From assembly GCA_903871775.1 (NCBI GenBank), contig CAIQIA010000006.1, forward strand, positions 43,146 to 107,145: 64,000 nucleotides of DNA, in the 5' to 3' direction. Origin of the DNA: an uncultured cyanobacterium (GTDB lineage: Bacteria > Cyanobacteriota > Cyanobacteriia > PCC-6307 > Cyanobiaceae). Below are positions 47,531 to 57,184 of this stretch, one piece after another. Numbering within the stretch: position 1 is the first letter of the stretch; the number at the start of each line of letters is the position of its first letter. The position numbers were made by a program, and so were the translations under genes. The notes under the pieces are model-generated. The model searched no databases, was not told the origin of the DNA, and saw only the letters and a program-made list of their open reading frames with translations.

Positions 47531-49278
47531 GGGGCCAGGGTAGGCAGCAGGGGGCGGGCCCGATCGGGTTCCCCCCACAGCACCTGGCCCCCCCCATGGC
47601 GCACCAGACCGGCGGGGGCCCCCGGAATGCGCTGCAGCTGCTCCACCGGCACCATCACCACCGGAACGTGGCTGCTGCCGCGGCTGCGGCTGAAGTGGGC
47701 GGCCAGGTGGGCCGCCGCCGCCAGGTCGGCCTCCTCCGGTGTGCCTTCGGATCCCTTGAGCACCACGTGGCTGCCGGGCTGTTCCTGGGCATGGAACCAG
47801 AGGTCGCCGCGGCGGGCCTGGCGGAAGCTGATCCAGTCGTTCTGACGGTGGTTGCGCCCCACCAGCAGCCGCAGCCCGCCGGGGCTGGTGAGCGCCAGGG
47901 GACGGGGTTCACCGCTGGGGCTGCGGTCGCGGCGGCGGTCACCGCCGTCGGGGTCGGTGAAGGGACGCAGGTCGTCTTCGAGGGCCGCCAGCACCTCGGG
48001 ATCGTCCGGATCGGCCAGCTGCTGCTGCAGCTGGCTGGTTTCGAGCAGCTGCAGCCGCTGATGGTGGTGGTCGAGCCGTTCCCCCACCGCCGTCACCGAG
48101 CGGCGCCAGCGGCGGGCCCGCTGATACAGCTTCTGGGCCTGGGCCACGAGGGTCAGGCGCGGGTCGAGATCGACGGTCAGCGGCGGACCGCCGGCGGGGT
48201 CGTGGAGCTGCAGCTGCCGGTGGCCGAGGCTGTTCACATCCTCCCGGCAGAGCAGCAGGTCGGCCTGGCGCTGCAGCAGGGCCTCGTCATCGGCGCGGCT
48301 GAGCAGCTGCCGTTGCCGCTCCAGCTCCTGGCGTTCGCGCTCGATCAGCCGCTCCAGGGTCTGGCTGAGGCGGTGCCAGCGCTGGTGCAGCTCCCGCTGC
48401 CGCCGGTGTCGCTCGTAGCGCTCCGCCAGGGCCAGGTTCAGGGCCAGGGGAGTGGCGGCGGCGGGGGGCTCGGAGGGGGTGGTCTCCGATGGCAGGCGCC
48501 AGCAGCGGTACCCGTCGCGCCAGGGCAGCGGGGGGGCGGGGGGTTGCTCCAGGCTCGCGAGCCAGGCCCGCCAGCTGACGTGCAGCCTGCTCCAGTCGTC
48601 GTCGTTCAGCTCGGTCAGCGCTGGGTTGTGGCCGAGGCCGGCTGTTTCGAGCAGCTGGTCCCGCAGGCTGGGGCTCAGGCCCCGGTAGCTCTGCTGCAGG
48701 GCCCGGCCGATGGGTTCCGCCCGCAGGCTCAGCCGCTGGCGCCAGGGGGCCAGCGGTTCCTGGAGATCGGGGATGGCGCCGTCGAGGGCCGGGGGCGGGC
48801 TGTAGGGATCGCCGGTGCCGATCGGCCGCCAGCGTGACTGATGGCCGCGCACCTGGCGGGCGGCGGCGATCACCAGCTGCTGCTCGTCGAGCAGGAACAG
48901 GTTGCTGTGGCGACCCATCAGTTCGATCAGCAGCTGACGCTGCAGCGGCTCACCGGGCCGTGGGGCGAAACCGAAGCGCAGCACCCGCTCCCAGGGGGGC
49001 TGCTCGAGGCTCACCAGGGCCAGACCGCTGAGGCCGTGCTGCAGCTGGCGGGCCAGGGTGCTGCCCTCCCCCTGGCGGGGCGGCGGGGGGATCGCGTGGG
49101 AGCGGGCGTCGTCTGCCTGCCAGCTCAGCTCGAGCCAGAGGCGACTGCCGCTGGTCCTGAAGCCCAGCTGCAGGGCCTGGGGCCTGGGTTGCTGGGCCTT
49201 CTCGAAGCGGGCGGGCAGCAGCAGGGGCGCCAGTTCCGCCACGACGGCCCGCAGGGTGGTGGTGTCCTGGGCTTGCAT
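47527..49278 (-). CDS. NFACT/RqcH-like ribosome quality control protein
   Basis: 583 residues. The NFACT-N domain (VVAELAPLLLPARFEKAQQP; LMGRHSNLFLLDE) is followed by helix-hairpin and long coiled coils (about 270-440) and an NFACT-R domain (GLRLLVGRNHRQNDWISFRQA, DLWFHAQEQPGSHVVLK). Bacterial RqcH adds Ala tails to stalled nascent chains on 50S subunits. Homologues are often called fibronectin-binding. ATG at 49278 was chosen; another lies 9 bases upstream. Confidence 0.88.
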   Translation of the reverse strand: MQAQDTTTLRAVVAELAPLLLPARFEKAQQPRPQALQLGFRTSGSRLWLELSWQADDARSHAIPPPPRQGEGSTLARQLQHGLSGLALVSLEQPPWERVLRFGFAPRPGEPLQRQLLIELMGRHSNLFLLDEQQLVIAAARQVRGHQSRWRPIGTGDPYSPPPALDGAIPDLQEPLAPWRQRLSLRAEPIGRALQQSYRGLSPSLRDQLLETAGLGHNPALTELNDDDWSRLHVSWRAWLASLEQPPAPPLPWRDGYRCWRLPSETTPSEPPAAATPLALNLALAERYERHRRQRELHQRWHRLSQTLERLIERERQELERQRQLLSRADDEALLQRQADLLLCREDVNSLGHRQLQLHDPAGGPPLTVDLDPRLTLVAQAQKLYQRARRWRRSVTAVGERLDHHHQRLQLLETSQLQQQLADPDDPEVLAALEDDLRPFTDPDGGDRRRDRSPSGEPRPLALTSPGGLRLLVGRNHRQNDWISFRQARRGDLWFHAQEQPGSHVVLKGSEGTPEEADLAAAAHLAAHFSRSRGSSHVPVVMVPVEQLQRIPGAPAGLVRHGGGQVLWGEPDRARPLLPTLAP

Positions 49279-49326
49279 GCCCCCCATGCTGCCGGGCCTT
49301 AGCGTCGCCCCAACCGCCGGGCTGCC

Positions 49327-49917
49327 ATGGCTGCGACCCCCACGCCCCGTCCCCTCACCGTGCTGACGGGACCCAGTGGTGTCGGCAAGGGAACCCTTGT
49401 GCAGCTGCTGCGCCAGCGCCACCCCCAGCTGTGGCTGTCGGTGTCGGCCACCACCCGCGCGCCGCGCCCGGGGGAGCAGGAGGGGGTGCATTACTTCTTC
49501 CACAGCCCCGCCAGCTTCGACGCCCTGGTGGAGGGCGGCGGCCTGCTCGAGTGGGCCCGGTTCGCCGGCAATGGCTATGGCACCCCCAGGGCGGCGGTGG
49601 AGGAGCGGCTGGCCCGCGGCATCCCCGTGCTGCTGGAGATCGAGCTGGAGGGCGCCCGTCAGGTGCGCCGGCACTGCCCGGAGGCCTTTCAGGTGTTCGT
49701 GCGGCCCCCGTCGCTGGAGGAGCTGGAGCGCCGTATCCGGGGCCGTGGCACCGACAGCGAGGAGGCGATCGTGCGACGCCTGGCCCGGGCCGAAGAGGAA
49801 CTGACGGCGGAACCGGAGTTCGATGCGGTGGTGGTCAACCACGAGCTGCCCCAGGCTGTGGCTGAACTCGAGCAGCTGATGGGCCTGGGGGCCTGCCGCA
49901 CGGACGGAACCGCCTGA
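49327..49917 (+). CDS. gmk: guanylate kinase
   Basis: 196 residues. P-loop GPSGVGKG at 15-22, [13 protein letters not shown] and GVHYFFHSP (GMP-binding), then [23 protein letters not shown]. It phosphorylates GMP to GDP. It starts 48 bases from the divergent RqcH-like gene and ends at a shared terminator with psaJ. Confidence 0.95.
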   Translation: MAATPTPRPLTVLTGPSGVGKGTLVQLLRQRHPQLWLSVSATTRAPRPGEQEGVHYFFHSPASFDALVEGGGLLEWARFAGNGYGTPRAAVEERLARGIPVLLEIELEGARQVRRHCPEAFQVFVRPPSLEELERRIRGRGTDSEEAIVRRLARAEEELTAEPEFDAVVVNHELPQAVAELEQLMGLGACRTDGTA

Positions 49918-49962
49918 TGGGGGGACCTCTCCGCCAGCGCAGACCCGACAGAAAGACACAAA

Positions 49963-49994
49963 AAACCCCTGGGGGCCGGGGCCTCCAGGGGTTT
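49963..49994. terminator. bidirectional intrinsic terminator between gmk and psaJ
   Basis: A perfect 10-bp inverted repeat (AAACCCCTGG ... CCAGGGGTTT) with a GC-rich 12-base loop lies between the convergent gmk and psaJ genes. An A-run at 49961-49965 gives a U-run for minus-strand transcripts and GTTT serves the other direction, so it probably ends both. Confidence 0.85.
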
Positions 49995-50026
49995 GCTTCC
50001 AGGACCCGTCCAGGTCTCTGAACGCT

Positions 50027-50143
50027 TCAGAGGGGATGGAACAGCAGGTCAGGGAAGAAGCGATTGAACTCGATCATGATTCCCGCAGTGATCGTGAACC
50101 AGATGGCGGCGAACACCGGAGCGGTGGTGAGAAATTTCTTCAT
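50027..50143 (-). CDS. psaJ: photosystem I reaction center subunit IX
   Basis: 38 residues, [20 protein letters not shown] with one membrane helix, then a short lumenal tail ending FPDLLFHPL; the pattern is typical PsaJ. It sits 38 bases after psaF, the conserved cyanobacterial order, and the pair is co-transcribed. PsaJ stabilises PsaF at the edge of photosystem I. Confidence 0.96.
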   Translation of the reverse strand: MKKFLTTAPVFAAIWFTITAGIMIEFNRFFPDLLFHPL

Positions 50144-50181
50144 GGCGTTGTACAGAAAGGCGAGGTTGACGTCAGCCGGTC

Positions 50182-50658
50182 TCAGCGGGGAGACACGGTC
50201 ACGCGGGAGTCGAGTTCGGTGAGCTTCTTGCCGTTGAGCTCGGCGAAGGCCGCGAGGGGCCAGGTGGCGGCGCCGAGGGTGGCCTTGAAGGCCAGCGGCA
50301 GATCGATCTGGATCTCCTTCATGTTGGCGTCCTTGCCGCGGATCGCCTGCAGGTAGCTGCGACCGGCCCAGCCGATGGTGCCGGCGATGTACAGGAACAT
50401 GATGCCGGGGATGGTGAAATCGCCGGCGTGGCTCCAGCGGCCATCCACGATCAGGTGGGGCAGGCCATCGGCACCGCAGACGGCCTGGCTGTAACGCTCG
50501 AAGCGGGCCTTGGCCTGCTCGGTCTTGGCGGTGGCGGCCCGCTGCTGGAAGCGCGCACTCTCGCTGCAGGGCGTCAGGCCCGCCACGTCGGCGTGGGCCA
50601 TCGGCGCGAAGCCGAACAGAAGAAAGCCGGAAAGAAGAACGGCGAAGAGTCGTCGCAT
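50182..50658 (-). CDS. psaF: photosystem I subunit III (PsaF)
   Basis: 158 residues. A signal peptide ends at AHA (residue 23), the mature part begins [11 protein letters not shown]. Conserved: [20 protein letters not shown] and the membrane helix [19 protein letters not shown]. It is the lumenal docking subunit of PSI for plastocyanin/cytochrome c6. Divergent from tsaD with 58 bases between starts. Confidence 0.97.
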   Translation of the reverse strand: MRRLFAVLLSGFLLFGFAPMAHADVAGLTPCSESARFQQRAATAKTEQAKARFERYSQAVCGADGLPHLIVDGRWSHAGDFTIPGIMFLYIAGTIGWAGRSYLQAIRGKDANMKEIQIDLPLAFKATLGAATWPLAAFAELNGKKLTELDSRVTVSPR

Positions 50659-50716
50659 GATGGGCTGGGCCGGTCCGCGGTCGCTGTGCGGACAGTAGAG
50701 GCAGCCCAGAGGTGTC

Positions 50717-51769
50717 ATGACCACGGTTCTCGCCCTCGAAACAAGTTGTGACGAGACCGCCGCTGCGGTGGTCCGCGACGGGCGGGTGCTCAGCAGCGAG
50801 GTGGCGTCGCAGGTGCAGGACCATGCCCGCTGGGGCGGGGTGGTGCCCGAGCTGGCCTCCCGGCGCCACGTCGAGCTGCTGCCGGTGATGGTCGAGCGGG
50901 CCCTGGAGGGGGCCGGCTGCGGTCTCACCGATCTCGACGCCGTGGCGGCCACCGTCACCCCCGGCCTGCTGGGGGCGCTGCTGGTGGGTTCGATCAGCGG
51001 CCGCACCCTCGCCCAGTTGGCGGGGGTTCCCTTCGTGGGGATTCACCACCTCGAGGGTCACCTGGCCGCGGCCCTGGGGGATGGCGGCGACGCCGCCGGA
51101 CCGCTGCTGGTGCTGCTCGTCTCGGGCGGCCACACCGAGCTGATCGCCCGGATGCCGCCCGATCGGTACGAGCGGCTCGCCGGAACCCACGACGATGCCG
51201 CCGGCGAGGCCTTCGACAAGGTGGCCCGTCTGCTGGGGCTGGGCTACCCCGGGGGGCCGGCGGTCGAGCTCGCCGCCCGGGGCGGTGATCCCGGCCGCTT
51301 CCGGTTTCCGGAGGGGCGCATCCGTCGGCCGGGCGGCGGCTTCGATCCCTGGGCCTTCAGTTTCAGCGGCCTCAAGACCGCCGTGCTGCGGGAGGTGCAG
51401 CGGCTCGAGGCCAGCGGCGGGCCCCTGCCGGTGGCCGACCTGGCGGCGTCGTTCCAGGGGGCCGTCTGCCGGGTGCTGGTGGGGCGCAGCGTGCGCTGTG
51501 CCGTCGACCGAGGCCTGGCCGGTCTCGTGGTGGTGGGGGGCGTGTCGGCCAATGGCTGCCTGCGTGCCGGGCTGCAGCAGGCCTGTGCCGAGGCCGGGCT
51601 GGAGCTGCGGCTGGCCCCACCGGCCCTCTGCACCGACAACGCGGCGATGATCGGCCTGGCGGCCTGCCGGCGGCTGCAGGCCGGCCAGTGCTCGCCGTTG
51701 GACCTGGGGGTGGCGCCGCGGCTGCCCCTTGAGCAGGCTGAGCGGCTGTACGGATCGGCACCGTTTTGA
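50717..51769 (+). CDS. tsaD: tRNA N6-threonylcarbamoyladenosine transferase TsaD
   Basis: 350 residues. [16 protein letters not shown] at the N-terminus, the metal pair His111/His115 in [23 protein letters not shown] and the late [25 protein letters not shown]. It transfers threonylcarbamoyl to A37 of ANN-decoding tRNAs. psaF-psaJ next to tsaD and hli is a familiar picocyanobacterial neighbourhood. Confidence 0.96.
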   Translation: MTTVLALETSCDETAAAVVRDGRVLSSEVASQVQDHARWGGVVPELASRRHVELLPVMVERALEGAGCGLTDLDAVAATVTPGLLGALLVGSISGRTLAQLAGVPFVGIHHLEGHLAAALGDGGDAAGPLLVLLVSGGHTELIARMPPDRYERLAGTHDDAAGEAFDKVARLLGLGYPGGPAVELAARGGDPGRFRFPEGRIRRPGGGFDPWAFSFSGLKTAVLREVQRLEASGGPLPVADLAASFQGAVCRVLVGRSVRCAVDRGLAGLVVVGGVSANGCLRAGLQQACAEAGLELRLAPPALCTDNAAMIGLAACRRLQAGQCSPLDLGVAPRLPLEQAERLYGSAPF

Positions 51770-51811
51770 CCGTTCAATCCGCCTAACCTGTCGACACCCA
51801 AGGGACCTCCG

Positions 51812-52006
51812 ATGCCCCGCGAGCAAGCCGGCACCGCCACCACCGAGGTCCCTGCGACGGTGGCGTCTGACGACCGGCAGGAGTTGAACCGCTGGCGCCG
51901 CGGCTTCACGCCCCAGGCCGAGATCTGGAACGGACGCCTCGCCATGCTCGGGCTCTCCATGGCCCTGCTGTCGCTAGTGCTCGTGCGGCTACTGGCGTCC
52001 GCGTAG
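51812..52006 (+). CDS. hli: high-light-inducible protein (Hlip/Scp)
   Basis: 64 residues with the chlorophyll-binding motif ExxNxR at Glu37, Asn40, Arg42 ([13 protein letters not shown]) in a single membrane helix, preceded by the usual RRGFTPQ. Hlips bind chlorophyll and carotenoid and quench excess energy during stress. The 42 bases between tsaD and hli contain TAACCT, a possible -10. The 3' end overlaps the convergent pilT by 18 bases. Confidence 0.93.
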   Translation: MPREQAGTATTEVPATVASDDRQELNRWRRGFTPQAEIWNGRLAMLGLSMALLSLVLVRLLASA

Positions 52007-53134
52007 GGCCTGGGCCAGTTCGTTCGGCCGCAGGCTCTGGGCCAGGGCCTGCTCGGCCTCGACCCGGCCCCCTTCGACGAGGGCCAGCAGCGACTGGTTG
52101 GCGGTCACCATGCCATCAAATCCGCTGCGTTCCATGATTTCCTCGACGGCATCGAGGTCGCCACGCTGGATGTAGTCGCGGCAGGCCTCGGTGTTGATCA
52201 GGATGTCGTGGAAGGCGGCGCGGCGGCCGTCCGCCGTCTTGATCAGGCCCTGGGCGACCACCCCCAGCAGCGATTCCGCCAGTGAACGCCGCAGACTCTC
52301 CTGGTCGCTGGGGGGCACCATGCCCAGCACCCGCTCCACCGTGCGCACGGCCGAATTGGTGTGCAGGGTGCCGAAGACGAGGTGGCCGGTCTGGGAGGCC
52401 TCGAGGGCGGTGGTGAGGGTGACGCCGTCGCGGATCTCGCCGATCAGGATCACATCGGGGTCTTCCCGCAGGGCGGCGCGCAGGGCGTTGTGAAATTCGA
52501 GGGTGTGGCGCCCCACCTCCCGCTGGCGCACCAGGGAGCGGCGGCTTTCGTGCACGAACTCGACCGGATCCTCGATCGTGAGGATGTGCCGGGCCATGGT
52601 GCGGTTGATCCAGTCGATCATGGCCGCCAGGGTGGTGCTCTTGCCCGAACCGGTGGGGCCCGTCACCAGCACCAGGCCCTTGGGGCGGGCCGCCAGGTCC
52701 TGCAGCACGGCCGGGAGATGCAGTTCCTCCAGGCCGGCGATGGTGCTGGGGATCAGGCGCAGCACCATCGCCGGCCCCCGCAGGCTCTCGAGCAGGTTGA
52801 TGCGCACCCGCACCCGCTCGAAGGCGAACGACCCGTCGTACTCCTTCTCGTGATGGAACCGCTGCCGGGCCTCGCCATCGAGGATCTCGCCCACCCAGCG
52901 CTCGAACTGCGCGTCGGTGGTGACGGGCCAGCCGGTGCCGACCATGTCCCCGCGGCTGCGGAAGCGGGGCTCTTCGCCGACCCCCAGGTGCACATCGGAG
53001 AAGTTCTGCTGGCGGGCCAGGTCGACGATGGCGGCGAGGCTGTCGGGCTGGTTTCCCAGGGCCGGGGCCTGAGTTTCCGCAACGGGTGGCGTCGGGGTCT
53101 CCGCCACGGGGGGCGGCAGGGGCGGCAGCTCCAT
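51989..53134 (-). CDS. pilT: type IV pilus twitching ATPase PilT
   Basis: 381 residues from the ATG at 53134. A Pro-rich N-terminal stretch of about 25 residues precedes the PAS-like domain (LAAIVDLARQQNFSDVHLGV), then Walker A GPTGSGKSTT, the Asp box (ILTIEDPVEFVH), Walker B ILIGEIRDGVT and the His box GHLVFGTLHTNSAV. PilT retracts type IV pili; it may also serve DNA uptake. No pilB or pilC gene is adjacent. It is divergent from wecB across 64 bases. Confidence 0.92.
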   Translation of the reverse strand: MELPPLPPPVAETPTPPVAETQAPALGNQPDSLAAIVDLARQQNFSDVHLGVGEEPRFRSRGDMVGTGWPVTTDAQFERWVGEILDGEARQRFHHEKEYDGSFAFERVRVRINLLESLRGPAMVLRLIPSTIAGLEELHLPAVLQDLAARPKGLVLVTGPTGSGKSTTLAAMIDWINRTMARHILTIEDPVEFVHESRRSLVRQREVGRHTLEFHNALRAALREDPDVILIGEIRDGVTLTTALEASQTGHLVFGTLHTNSAVRTVERVLGMVPPSDQESLRRSLAESLLGVVAQGLIKTADGRRAAFHDILINTEACRDYIQRGDLDAVEEIMERSGFDGMVTANQSLLALVEGGRVEAEQALAQSLRPNELAQALRGRQ

Positions 53135-53198
53135 GGCAGTCAGGCGGAGGGGCTGAACCCCAGGCATCCCTAGGATCCCCCCGGCTGCCCCCGTTGTC

Positions 53199-54323
53199 TT
53201 GCCTCCGCAACCCCGTGTCTCGCTGGTGCTCGGCACCCGTCCGGAGGCGATCAAGATGGCACCGGTGATCCGTGCCTTTCAGGCGTCGCCCCTGTTCGAC
53301 ACCCGTGTGGTGCTCACCGGCCAGCATCGCGAGATGGTGGCCCAGGTGATGGATCTGTTCGGCCTGCAGGCCGACACCGACCTGGCCCTGATGGCCCCCC
53401 GCCAGACCCTCACCCATGTGACCTGCGCGGCCCTGGAGGGGCTGCGGCTCGAATTCGCCGACCACCGCCCTGATCTGGTGCTGGTGCAGGGCGACACCAC
53501 CACCGCCTTCGCGGCCGCCCTGGCCGCCTTCTATGACCGCATTCCGGTGGGCCACGTCGAGGCCGGCCTGCGCACCGACGACCTGTTCGACCCCTTCCCG
53601 GAGGAGGCCAACCGCCGGCTGATCTCGCAGCTCACCCAGCTGCACTTCGCCCCCACGGCCACCTCGGCGGCCAACTTGCGCGCCTCGGGGGTGCTGGGCG
53701 AGATCCACATCACCGGCAACACCGTCATCGATGCGCTTCTGCAGATGGCGGCGGCGGCGCCGGTGTGTGACGTGCCGGGGCTCGACTGGGAACGGCAGCG
53801 GGTGATTCTGGCCACGGTGCACCGGCGGGAGAACTGGGGTCCGCCGCTGCAGGCCATCGCCAGCGGCTTTCTGACGTTGCTCGAGCGCCATCCCGACACG
53901 GCCCTGCTGTTGCCGCTGCACCGCAACCCCACCGTGCGCGAACCGCTGCAGCAGCTGCTGGGCGACCATCCGCGCGTGTTTCTCACCGAGCCGCTCGACT
54001 ACGACCGGCTGGTGGCGGCCATCCGCGGCTGCACCCTGCTGCTGACCGATTCGGGAGGTCTGCAGGAGGAGGCGCCGTCCCTCGGCAAGCCCGTGCTGGT
54101 GCTGCGCCGCACCACCGAGCGGCCCGAAGCCGTGGAGGCCGGCACCGCCCGGCTGATCGGCACCGAGGCCGAGACCATCGCCCGCGAGGCCGGCCGCCTG
54201 CTCGATGATGCCGGCGCCTATGAGGCCATGGCCAGGGCCCACAACCCCTTCGGCGACGGCACCGCCAGTGCGCAGATCGTGGCGGCGGCGGCGGCCTGGC
54301 TCAGCTCTCGCGCCGTTTCTTAG
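53199..54323 (+). CDS. wecB: UDP-N-acetylglucosamine 2-epimerase (non-hydrolysing)
   Basis: 374 residues, probably TTG start at 53199 directly before PPQPRVSLVLGTRPEAIKMA; the next ATG is too far in. Conserved: LTGQHREMV, VLVQGDTTTAFAAALAAFY, GHVEAGLRT, ATVHRRENWG and LLTDSGGLQEEAPSLG. It yields UDP-ManNAc for surface glycans. Last 23 bases overlap the convergent adaptor gene. Confidence 0.93.
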   Translation: MPPQPRVSLVLGTRPEAIKMAPVIRAFQASPLFDTRVVLTGQHREMVAQVMDLFGLQADTDLALMAPRQTLTHVTCAALEGLRLEFADHRPDLVLVQGDTTTAFAAALAAFYDRIPVGHVEAGLRTDDLFDPFPEEANRRLISQLTQLHFAPTATSAANLRASGVLGEIHITGNTVIDALLQMAAAAPVCDVPGLDWERQRVILATVHRRENWGPPLQAIASGFLTLLERHPDTALLLPLHRNPTVREPLQQLLGDHPRVFLTEPLDYDRLVAAIRGCTLLLTDSGGLQEEAPSLGKPVLVLRRTTERPEAVEAGTARLIGTEAETIAREAGRLLDDAGAYEAMARAHNPFGDGTASAQIVAAAAAWLSSRAVS

Positions 54324-55512
54324 CCCAGGGGGGCAGCTCGAGGAACACCCTCTCCCCGGCGTTCACCCCATTCAGCACCTGGGTGTCGCGGCCGCTGCTG
54401 CTGCCGAGGGTCACCGGGCGGAAGGTCGGCTGGTCGCCCTTGCCCGGCACCAGCACCCCCGGCTGGCCGTTCTCGGTGACGATGGCCACCGTCGGCAGCA
54501 CGGGCTTCGGCGGCAGCTGGCCCGCGTCGAAGTCGACATCGGCGGTCATGCCGATGCGGAGGCGGTCGGTGGGCGGATCGATCAGGCGCAGGCGCACCTC
54601 GACGCTGGTGACGTTGTTGGTCTTCTCGGCCCGGGGTGAGATGCGGTCGACCACGGCCGGGTAGCGGTCGTCGGGGTAGGCATCGACGCGCACGCGCGCC
54701 TGCTGGCCCAGGCGGATGCGGCCGATGTCGCTTTCGGGCACCCGTGCCTTGACCAGCAGGCCGCTCGAGAGCTCGACGATCGAGGAACTGGTGGCCCCCG
54801 CCGTGGCCGAGGCGGCGGTGGTGGGGGTGACGAACGAACCGGGGTCGGCATAGCGGTTGGTGATGCGGCCGGCGAAGGGGGCCCGCACGATCAGGTCGCT
54901 CTGCAGCACCTGGCGCTGGGCCAGCCGCTGGCGGGCCGCGATGACGGCCCGCTCGTCGTTCTCGTAGGTGGCCTGGAAGCGCAGCAGGTCATCGCGGCTC
55001 AGGCCCCCCTGCTCGTAGAGCTGACGGCGGCGCTGGAACTCGCCGAGGCTTTTGTCGCGCTGGATCTGGGCCGACTCGAGCAGCGCCTTGAGTTCCTGCA
55101 GCCGGTTGAGGGTGTCGCTGGGGTCCATCTCGGCGATGGGCTGGCCGGCGACCACCGCGTCGCCTTCATCGACGAAGACCTTGAGCAGCTGTCCCTGCTG
55201 CTTGGGGCTGATGTTGACCTGCTCGAGGGCGCCCACCTCGCCGCTGGCGGTGACGATGCCCGGCAGCGACCCCTCGCGCACGACGGTGGTGAAGCCGCTG
55301 ATGTCGCGGCGTTCGCCCTGCTGCTGCCGCTGGCGCAGGCCGAACAGGCCACCGGTGAGCACGGCCAGCACCAGCAGCGCCACCGCCAGGGGGCGGCCCG
55401 GTCCGCGGCCGGCAGGCGAACGCCGCTGGGGCGCACGGGCGGGCGGGGCCGGGCGAGGCAGATCCACGGGTGGGGGAGTCAGAACGGAAATGGGATGCAG
55501 CCGAAGCTGCAA
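54301..55512 (-). CDS. MacA/DevB-like periplasmic adaptor protein
   Basis: 403 residues. After a Pro-rich cytosolic leader and one membrane helix (about 42-60) come a lipoyl half (LPGIVTASGEVGALEQVNIS), a coiled-coil hairpin (about 130-210), the second lipoyl half (LIVRAPFAGRITNRYADPGS) and barrel domains. This is the MacA/DevB/RND-type adaptor. No permease or ATPase gene is next to it; the DevA/MacB-like ATPase is at 13269. It is divergent from ychF across 71 bases. Confidence 0.87.
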   Translation of the reverse strand: MQLRLHPISVLTPPPVDLPRPAPPARAPQRRSPAGRGPGRPLAVALLVLAVLTGGLFGLRQRQQQGERRDISGFTTVVREGSLPGIVTASGEVGALEQVNISPKQQGQLLKVFVDEGDAVVAGQPIAEMDPSDTLNRLQELKALLESAQIQRDKSLGEFQRRRQLYEQGGLSRDDLLRFQATYENDERAVIAARQRLAQRQVLQSDLIVRAPFAGRITNRYADPGSFVTPTTAASATAGATSSSIVELSSGLLVKARVPESDIGRIRLGQQARVRVDAYPDDRYPAVVDRISPRAEKTNNVTSVEVRLRLIDPPTDRLRIGMTADVDFDAGQLPPKPVLPTVAIVTENGQPGVLVPGKGDQPTFRPVTLGSSSGRDTQVLNGVNAGERVFLELPPWAKKRRES

Positions 55513-55583
55513 CCATTCTTCACCGGAAGTGCCCCGAGCGGGGGCGACAGGGGGACAGCCGCCCTCTCCCGTAGATTCCGGCC

Positions 55584-56675
55584 ATGCTCAAAGCCGGAAT
55601 TGTGGGTCTGCCCAACGTGGGCAAATCCACCCTGTTCAATGCCCTGGTGGCCAACGCCCAGGCCCAGGCGGCCAACTTCCCGTTCTGCACGATCGAGCCG
55701 AACGTGGGGGTGGTGGCGGTGCCCGATCCCCGGCTGGAGCAGCTGCGCCAGCTGTCCCAGTCGCGCGAGGTGGTGCCCACCCGGGTCGAGTTCGTCGACA
55801 TCGCCGGCCTGGTGGCGGGGGCCAGCCAGGGGGAGGGCCTGGGCAACAAGTTCCTGGCCAACATCCGCGAGGTCGACGCCATCGTGCACGTGGTGCGCTG
55901 CTTCGAAGACGACGACGTGATCCACGTGAGCGGGTCGGTGGATCCGGTGCGGGATGCCGAGGTGATCAACCTCGAGCTGGCCCTGGCCGATGCGGCCCAG
56001 ATCGAGAAGCGACGCGAGCGGCTCAAGAAGCAGCTGCGCACCAGCAAGGAGGCCCAGCAGGAGGAGGCGGCCCTTGAACGCATCGCCGCCGTGCTCGATG
56101 CCGGTGGCGCCGCCCGCTCGGTGACCCTCAGCGAGGAGGAGCAGGCCCTGGTGCAGCCCCTGGGGCTGCTGACCGCCAAGCCGATCATCTATGCCGCCAA
56201 CGTGGCCGAAGACGACCTGGCTGCCGGCAATGCCTTCGCTTCGGCCGTGGCCGAGCTGGCGGGCCGCGAAGGCGCCGAGACCGTGCGGGTGAGCGCCCAG
56301 GTGGAGGCTGAACTGATCGAACTCGGTGCCGACGAGCGCCGCGACTACCTGGAGGGTCTGGGGGTCAGCGAAGGCGGCCTGCAGAGCCTCATCCGGGCGA
56401 CCTACAGCCTGCTGGGCCTGCGCACTTATTTCACCACCGGCGAGAAGGAGACACGCGCCTGGACCATCCGGGCCGGCATGACCGCCCCCCAGGCCGCCGG
56501 CGTGATCCACAGCGACTTCGAACGGGGTTTCATCCGGGCCCAGACCATCGGCTACGCCCAGCTGGTCGAGGCCGGTTCGCTGGTCGAGGCCCGGGCCAAG
56601 GGCTGGCTGCGCAGTGAAGGCAAGGAGTATGTGGTCGCCGAAGGCGACGTGATGGAGTTTCTCTTCAACGTCTGA
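55584..56675 (+). CDS. ychF: YchF/Ola1-family ATPase
   Basis: 363 residues. P-loop GLPNVGKST at 8-16, switch region [21 protein letters not shown], a coiled-coil insert (about 130-190), the NVAE in place of the GTPase NKxD (so ATP is preferred), and a C-terminal TGS domain ([23 protein letters not shown], split here at [13 protein letters not shown] and [10 protein letters not shown]). It is linked to ribosome binding and oxidative stress. It overlaps the convergent hypothetical gene by 11 bases. Confidence 0.95.
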   Translation: MLKAGIVGLPNVGKSTLFNALVANAQAQAANFPFCTIEPNVGVVAVPDPRLEQLRQLSQSREVVPTRVEFVDIAGLVAGASQGEGLGNKFLANIREVDAIVHVVRCFEDDDVIHVSGSVDPVRDAEVINLELALADAAQIEKRRERLKKQLRTSKEAQQEEAALERIAAVLDAGGAARSVTLSEEEQALVQPLGLLTAKPIIYAANVAEDDLAAGNAFASAVAELAGREGAETVRVSAQVEAELIELGADERRDYLEGLGVSEGGLQSLIRATYSLLGLRTYFTTGEKETRAWTIRAGMTAPQAAGVIHSDFERGFIRAQTIGYAQLVEAGSLVEARAKGWLRSEGKEYVVAEGDVMEFLFNV

Positions 56676-57159
56676 GGCCTGGCCCGGCGGCCAGGCGCCA
56701 GAGGGCCAGGCCGCCGCCGCGGCCGCGGGCGGCGAGCCAGCCGCTGGCATCCCGGTGAATCAGCGCGAAGAAGGGGGTGCGGCCCGGGGCCGGCGCCGGC
56801 AGGGGGCGCTGCACCAGGGGGCGCTCCGCCAGGGTGAGGCTGAGCCGCTCGAACCAGAACTGCAGCAGCGGCCGCCGGCCCTGCAGGCGGCCATGGCCAT
56901 GGAAACGCAGCTCAAGCAGGCCGAGGCTCACGGCGTTGCTCAGCTGCAGCAGATCCCCATCCCCTTCGCCGGTGATCTCGAGGCGTGCATCGAGGGCCCG
57001 CAGCAACCGTCCGCTGAGGGCAGAGGGCTGGCCCCCCGCCTTCGGCCACACCTGCTGCAATTGCCAGCGGCCCACCAGCGCGGCAGGGGTGATGCCCGTG
57101 CCACTGCGGCGGGCCTGCCGCTCGAGGGTCTGCAGGGTGGAACCAGACGGCTCGGCCAT
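56665..57159 (-). CDS. hypothetical protein, possibly fibrillin/PAP-like
   Basis: 164 residues from the ATG at 57159 (in-frame ATGs at 57162, 57174 and 57186 are alternatives, the last overlapping the divergent gene). ITPAALVGRWQLQQVWPK and SLTLAERPLVQRPLPAPAPG, then FFALIHRDASGWLAARGRGGG suggest a small beta-barrel like the plastid lipid-associated (fibrillin) fold seen in cyanobacteria; this is a weak resemblance. No signal peptide. Confidence 0.65.
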   Translation of the reverse strand: MAEPSGSTLQTLERQARRSGTGITPAALVGRWQLQQVWPKAGGQPSALSGRLLRALDARLEITGEGDGDLLQLSNAVSLGLLELRFHGHGRLQGRRPLLQFWFERLSLTLAERPLVQRPLPAPAPGRTPFFALIHRDASGWLAARGRGGGLALWRLAAGPGLRR

Positions 57160-57184
57160 CATGGGCAGGTGCATGGTCGAACCC